Assembly: GCA_023213395.1 (NCBI GenBank)
Contig: CM041465.1
Location: 87,985,741-88,049,740 of the forward strand
Reading direction: 5' to 3'
From: Cycas panzhihuaensis
Lineage: Eukaryota; Cycadophyta
Length of the DNA stretch: 64,000 bases
Below the pieces are notes generated by a model that ran no database searches, was not told where the DNA came from, and saw nothing but the letters and a program-made list of their open reading frames with translations. This document shows, piece after piece, positions 58,665-64,000 of this stretch (positions are counted from its first letter, which is position 1; each line of letters begins with the position of its first letter). The translations under genes were made by a program, and so were the position numbers.

Positions 58665-58672
58665 GAGGGGAA
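58665..58672 (+). promoter_or_regulatory. PPT of the Tat-like element
   Basis: GAGGGGAA directly before the TGATGTTTCCC start of the 3' LTR. Confidence 0.75.
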
Positions 58673-61156
58673 TGATGTTTCCCGGCTTTGGGAATGGACT
58701 CGAGACACATCGACCCAGGTATGTTCAGGTATACGTTCTCACTTCTCCTTGCTATTGCTTGATTGAGGTTATTTAGCGTAGACTACTTGACATATGCCTA
58801 CCTGCATGCATTGCTTCTATGCCTGATCATATTGCATGTGCTTGCAGCACACCATCAGCCTATAACGACTCACAATGGGGGCATTCCTTAGCGAATGCTA
58901 CACCCCATATGGCGCATAGCCACCCACATCATCTCCACGACCTCTCAGGATGTTTCAGTCAGTTATGCTTGCCCATGTTACGACATTTTACTCAGGATGC
59001 AGTCTCCTCCAAGCCTAGTTAATCCCTTGGTTGAGACCCGTTTACTGTTCTAGCTACTTGCCCATCATCTGGATGTTTCCCCCTGCTGTTTTAGGCTTAA
59101 TTCACCCTTAATAATAGCTCCAAAACCTTTATTTCTGTTGTTTTTATCTTTTTTTATTGCGATCACGCAAACTCGCCGTATCGCCCGAGTTTGTCGTAAT
59201 GCACTGTTTGAATTTCAAAAAAGAGAACCACGCGACAGTTTTCACTTTTTTCACGGAACTGCCACATGGCGCCTGTCGATTCGAGTTTCCCTGACATCCC
59301 CAATATTTACCTACAGTGAACAGGGGATAAAGGGAGATTTTCCTCCTTATTTTGAGATCTTTTGTCCATTTTTCTAACTTTTTGCTCAAAATTTACATAG
59401 AAAGACATACACCACATTCACAAAAACCTGTCATAAGGGAGAAGATACTCGCAATTTGGATTTTAGGGACCATTCTTGCCCCCAGCTCAGCAGGTTTCTG
59501 ACTTCTTGCAAGTGACCAAGGTTTCAAGGAAGATTTCTACCAAAAGCTCCTCAAAAGGACCAACTACCAAGGCCCCAAGTTTACAAAGATATTTTCACAC
59601 TTTTCTTTGTGCAAAAACTTGCCACTATTATTCACCATATGCTGGTTATTTCTGCTATTTCCTAACATCAAACTTATGTTTAGTTCTTCTCTAACAAGGT
59701 ACTCTCTACTCTTACTTGTAGTTTATGTTGTCTTTTTTATGTTTTGGTGAATGAACTTTCAGTTTATGTGCCTTCATATTGTTGCACTTAATTAGCATCA
59801 CTTCCTTATTTTTTTGAGACATTATTGTTTCCCCAAATCATCCCATTCAACCCATTCTTAGTTGGCTATTGCAAAGGGGCAACACAAAGAGGATTTGAGG
59901 GTGGTAGGCGGGGTTTCGTCCCCCTTGCTGTCCTTCTCCCTAAGGGTTCTGTCCCTTGTTCTCTTTCCCTTTGCCGTTAGAGCCTTCTTAGGAATCGGGT
60001 TAAGGGAATTTGGGGAATTTAGTTTCGGAGCTAAAACCAGCGTTGGTAACCTGTTGCCATGCCGGTTCTAGAAATTCCATCCGTCAGTGTTGGGCCCTAC
60101 CTAAGCCCCAAACCTTTCCATTGCTCCCTTCTTTCTTACTATTTGCTATCCCATGACCTTGTTGTGAGCTCGGTTCTCCTTTCCGAGTTCCGTGGAGACT
60201 CTTTGTGGGTGAGTTAGCCATTATGAGGCTATACTCTTTTCCTTTTTGGGTGTTGCTTATGGTGTACATTGGTGGGAGATACTGTTACATATTGTTACTA
60301 CACATTATTTCATATTGATGCTTAGCTTAGTTTTATGTAGCTTCGTTTGAGTCTAGCATCTATTTTCGGCCTATTTTGTGGCCCCTCTTCCGAGAGGGAG
60401 GTACTCGCCTGACTTGCTTGCAGGATCTCGCATTAGTGGAGTTGCACGTGGAACGAAACCCATTGTAGGTTAGTTCTACATTTAGTACATTTCTTGTTAT
60501 TTCACGTTTTTTTTACTTTTTTTCCACTTTCTATTCTTTGCATGTTTAAGGGGAGGTAAGTTGGCCCCTCTTTGGTTGCTTACGGCAACTATTGCCGACT
60601 GGCATTGCATGCACAAAGAGCAGAGCAGAAAAGAGCGGGAACTAAAGGGACGAGCAGCACTCCACTAAGACACTCGATCCAGGTACTCTTCTTATTCCCT
60701 ACATATTTCTTTTACGCCGCTGTCATTTATGCATATACTTGTCTAGTTAGGAACGTGTAAAGAATTAAAAAGGGAAAAAAGAATGTGTGTTTGTTTTACA
60801 TTGTTTCTTGCATCGGTTAGCTTAGCATAGTTAGATTGTTCACATTGTGTTAGAGCTACCTACGTTGTACCCTCTTTTTGCCTACGCCTAGATATATTTT
60901 ACTTGCCTTTCCGTTTCGTTGCCTTCTCATTTCCTTGAGAAGACGCAACGCACCAGGCGCTTTCTCTTCTTCCTGGCCATCCGAGGGGTAGGAAGGCCTT
61001 GCTTTGCATGGCTACCTGGAAGCAACCAGGCACCTCTACAGTCCCAAATCCGTGCTCCGGTGCACAGACGCCCTGTGAGGTGAAGTCCTTGCTGTCTAGT
61101 TTAATTCGACTTTGCACCTTTCATTCCCTTTTGCTCGACGTAGGGACGCCACCCCG
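58673..61156 (+). repeat. 3' LTR of the Tat-like element
   Basis: 2484 bp, colinear with 37820-40335. Small differences are spread throughout and mostly transitions. Confidence 0.82.
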
Positions 61157-62060
61157 TGGCAAGCATTTCACATGTCAATGGTTGTATTTTCTTAGCTCAT
61201 AGTTGATTAGTGGGTTAAGTCATCATTGCAATATCTAACAACTATACAAAAATGGATAAGGATCTTTAACATGATAAATGAGAATTACCTAAGTAGAGAT
61301 AAACACCACAGATAAGATTCATGTTAGGAGAGTATGTCATAACTATGAATGCCAGATGAAGCTCAAACAATAGTGAATGCATACAAATCAAATCATCATT
61401 CATTCATGAGAATGGACATGATTTTGGTAATGCTAGTATGTAGAGTAGACAAATTTTATCATCAAAACCTTAGGATAAAAGAATTTTATTTTTTGGTAAT
61501 GTTTATATTGTATTAAACTATTTATAATTTTTGGTTGAAGTCTGATTAGACCCTTAAGTTTAGCTACCCCACGATCACACTGGGTGATAAGTGTTAGATT
61601 GTTTTGGGCTTATGGAGGAGTATGTTGTAAAAATTGATGATATTTTTTTACTATAATTTTTCATGCTCTTCATAATGGGCACAATTATATGACAAGATTC
61701 TGACTCCTTGCATGGTGCCTTATGTTTTTAATACTTTACTAGCACCTTGTGTAGTGATTGTGGACCTCACAATTTTTATTTTTTAATAAAATAACGTGTG
61801 CTATCATAGGGCTATTTAATGCCCATTGTGTTTTTTTATTAGTGTGTTATTTTATTGTATTTTAACATTAAGATAGGTGGAGTATTCTTATTTTCCCACT
61901 CTAATGATCTACCATTAGAGGACCTATCATAACCATAAATAACTAGGTTAATTAGGAGAAACTGTAGGTTATTGCAGGCTAGTTAGTAACATAGAACTAA
62001 TCAAAGGAATAATAGAGTGTATGAGAGAAAGTCTAACAATGTTTAGTATATTAACTCAAG
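61157..62060. other. Decayed DNA before the copia pol
   Basis: AT-rich. It should hold the 5' part of the copia element (LTR, gag) but I recognise neither. A second LTR copy would lie beyond the window. Confidence 0.4.
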
Positions 62061-64000
62061 CACTTCTAGGCACATAATAAGAAGGCTTGACTAGTTTAGG
62101 CACATGTAGGAAGCCATTAGACACATTATCATACTAGAAGATAATATAGTGTTAACTATTAAGGGCATAAGGGAGGTCCTAATTACAAGTCCTAATTATG
62201 ATGATTACCATATGAAGGACGTGTTTTATATGCTTGGATTAAAGATGAACTTAATTTTTTTTAGTCAGATAGAGGACAATGAGATGAGCCTTCTCTTTAA
62301 AAATGAGAAGGATATCATTAGTGATTGTGAAGGGAAAATGGTTATGGAAGGTATGAGAGATAAATACCTTTATAGGCTCTTAGGTAAGTCAATAAACCAA
62401 AGACTATATTTGATTACAAATATATTAAATAAAATTTAATTATGGTATGAGAGATTAGGGCATTTACACTCCCATGGCCTTTGTCTAATAAACAAGTTGA
62501 ATATGGTTCATGGTCTCTCAAAGTTCAAGGCAAATGAGGGTATTTGTAAACTTTATATTTTGGGAAACAACATAGGGAGAAGTTTCCTAAGGGTAATGCT
62601 TAGAGGGAAATTAAAAAACTAAGCTTGATCCACTCTGATATTTGTGGTCTTATGCTAATCACTTTGCTTAAAGGTACACAATATTTCTTGAGATTCCTTG
62701 ATGACTTTTCTAAGAAGATTTGGGTTTATCCCTTGAAGGAGAAGTCTCGGATATTTAACATGTTTGAGGAGTTTAAAGAGAAGGTAGAGAATGAAAGCAA
62801 ATAAAGGATTAAGATACTAAGGCTAAATAATAGAGGAGAATATACCTCTAATGCCTTATCCAATTTTGTAAATACCATGGTATAAGAAAGTAATTGATGA
62901 TAACACATAACCCATAATAAAATGGAGTAGCTAAGAGGATGAATAAGATGTTGGTTGATAATGCCAAATTGATGATGAAGGTAAATACTATCTTAGATAT
63001 CTTTTAGGTATAAGCTAGTTATACAATAATATACCTGACTAGCATGAGTGTAGCTAAAGTTGTATGGAATAAAATAATAAAAGAAGCATAGTTAGGATAT
63101 AGACCTATTATAAGCCATCTTATAATCTCTGGAAACATGATGTATATATATGTTCCTAAAGAAAATTACCTAAAGTTTGATGATAAAAGTTCCAAGTGTA
63201 TCCTCATGGGATACAGTGAAGAAAGTAAAGCATATCAAGTATATGAGTTGGCATCTAAGAAGGTACATATAACTCTAGATGTCATCTTTAAAGAGTTAGA
63301 GAAGTAGGTTTAAATCGTGATTAGGACCTGGACACTTTAAGGATTTAATAAGACAAACAGAAGCAAATTAAGGAATAACCTGAATCTACTTCTTGAAGAC
63401 AATAGTTTGTCAAGTCTAAGATGGAGCTAAAGAAGTTAAGGAGGAGGACCATAAATCTACTTAAGATAGATAATTAGAGATGTAGCAAAAGGTCACTTCA
63501 CCTACTAAAATTCTCCCTAAGTAGTATTTAAAAATCATGGTTAAAGCTCAATTACTTGATATAGAAAGCAAATATAACTCAAGGCTGAGACCTCATATGG
63601 TTAATTTTGTTTTGGTAGTAGATGTGTTGGATGTTCATGAGGCTTCAAATTTTAAGGAGGCTGACCAATAATAAAAGTGGAGGACAACTATGGATGTTGA
63701 AATTTGAGATATTGAGCAAAACAAAATTTAGAATTTGATTGATTTATAGTAAGTAAATAGGTGATTCACTATAAATAGGTCTATAAGACTAAATTCAAAT
63801 CTGATGGTACTATGGATAAGTATAAGGCAACATTGGTTGCCAAAGGATTTATCTAGATAAAAGGGGTTGATTACCATGAGATGTTTACTCTAATAGCAAA
63901 GATGGTGATAATTAGACTAATATTAGTGATGGTTACTCAATTTAAATGGTAGTTACACCAGCTTAATATTGAAAGTGCCTTCCTTAATGGAGATCTCATA
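62061..64000 (+). pseudogene. Ty1/copia pol remnant (protease, integrase, RT), cut by the window end
   Basis: Protease end near 62080-62180 (LTIKGIREV); then GAG-pre-integrase with YERLGHLHSHGL near 62447; integrase with LIHSDICGL-type motif near 62630, FLDDFSKKIWVYPLKEKS near 62697 and EEYTS-like GGEYTS near 62838; then KSSKCILMGYSEESKAYQVY near 63190, typical of copia integrase C-terminus. RT begins near 63775 (YKTKFKSDGTMDKYKATLVA, then KGVDYHEMF, and LNIESAFLNGDLI at the end). Integrase before RT identifies Ty1/copia. Many stops, mostly TAG and TAA. The open 96-codon piece 62149-62439 belongs to it. Confidence 0.8.

Larger units (their letters stand above)
37820..61156 (+). mobile_element. 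23-kb Tat/Ogre-like Ty3/gypsy element with two extra genes
   Basis: 2.5-kb LTRs (37820-40335, 58673-61156) enclose an 18.3-kb interior: gag and protease in one frame, RT-RNase H, integrase, a tandem duplication, an antisense plant-mobile-domain-like gene, a divergent region, a second RNase H gene, a TA microsatellite and the PPT. Possible TSD AGGCA (37815-37819) and TGGCA (61157-61161), one mismatch. The second RNase H, antisense extra ORF, large size and integrase sequence fit the Tat lineage (Ogre/Retand type) of plants. A chromovirus (48787-55505) sits in the antisense gene. In about 230 bp of LTR that I compared there are about 16 differences, nearly all transitions. Confidence 0.82.

Noticed and set aside
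1-64000. Host protein-coding genes
   Set aside because: Every protein-like stretch I could recognise belongs to a transposable element; the remaining gaps hold no gene structure that I can support.

Overview
The window looks like intergenic DNA from a very large, repeat-filled land-plant genome. A gymnosperm is plausible, but nothing here fixes the species. I found no host protein gene, rRNA, tRNA or CRISPR. Almost everything is nested, mostly dead retrotransposons: Ty3/gypsy, Ty1/copia, a plant L1-type LINE, a SINE and two non-autonomous LTR elements. Boundaries come from terminal repeats, target-site duplications (TSDs), primer-binding sites (PBS) and polypurine tracts (PPT). Most coordinates are good to a few bases; older ends are looser.

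Layout. 1-3354: unrecognised AT-rich decayed DNA. 3355 to about 33300: an old tandem array with three related LTRs (3355-4970, 17165-18910, 31662-33300) separated by two short internal regions that encode a gag-like protein and almost no pol (TR-GAG-like). Internal region 1 is split by an LTR element without coding capacity (6890-16918), whose 5' LTR is itself split by a 6.1-kb LINE (7111-13198, minus strand). The middle LTR carries a 161-bp SINE. Internal region 2 is split by a 10.5-kb gypsy element on the minus strand (20895-31427). 33301-37819: decayed DNA with an old plus-strand gypsy pol (about 34690-36790). 37820-61156: a 23.3-kb plus-strand Tat/Ogre-like gypsy element with 2.5-kb LTRs, split by a young 6.7-kb minus-strand chromovirus (48787-55505). 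61157-64000: decayed DNA, then a plus-strand Ty1/copia pol cut by the window end.

The most interesting unit is the 3' half of the 23-kb element. Downstream of gag-PR-RT-RH-INT it carries two extra genes pointing away from each other. One is antisense (56622 to 48011, once the chromovirus is removed). It reads as a plant-mobile-domain-like protein with a C-terminal coiled coil and a likely 112-nt intron. The other is sense (57841-58263), a second RNase H of the type found in Tat-lineage elements, here placed next to the 3' LTR. About 1.2 kb between them has a 10-bp perfect inverted repeat, a TATA-like site and a splice-acceptor-like site. This looks like a retrotransposon carrying a divergent accessory gene pair. 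A second unusual point is the minus-strand gypsy element at 20895-31427, which has two capsid-like domains, one before protease and one in frame with RT.

The decay pattern is consistent. Reading frames are mostly broken by TAG, TAA or TGA codons where CAG, CAA or CGA fits, and several catalytic Asp or Glu codons have become Asn or Lys. Both fit long-term deamination of methylated cytosine. Nesting and LTR divergence agree on relative age: TR-GAG array oldest, then the elements inside it and the 23-kb element, with the chromovirus youngest.
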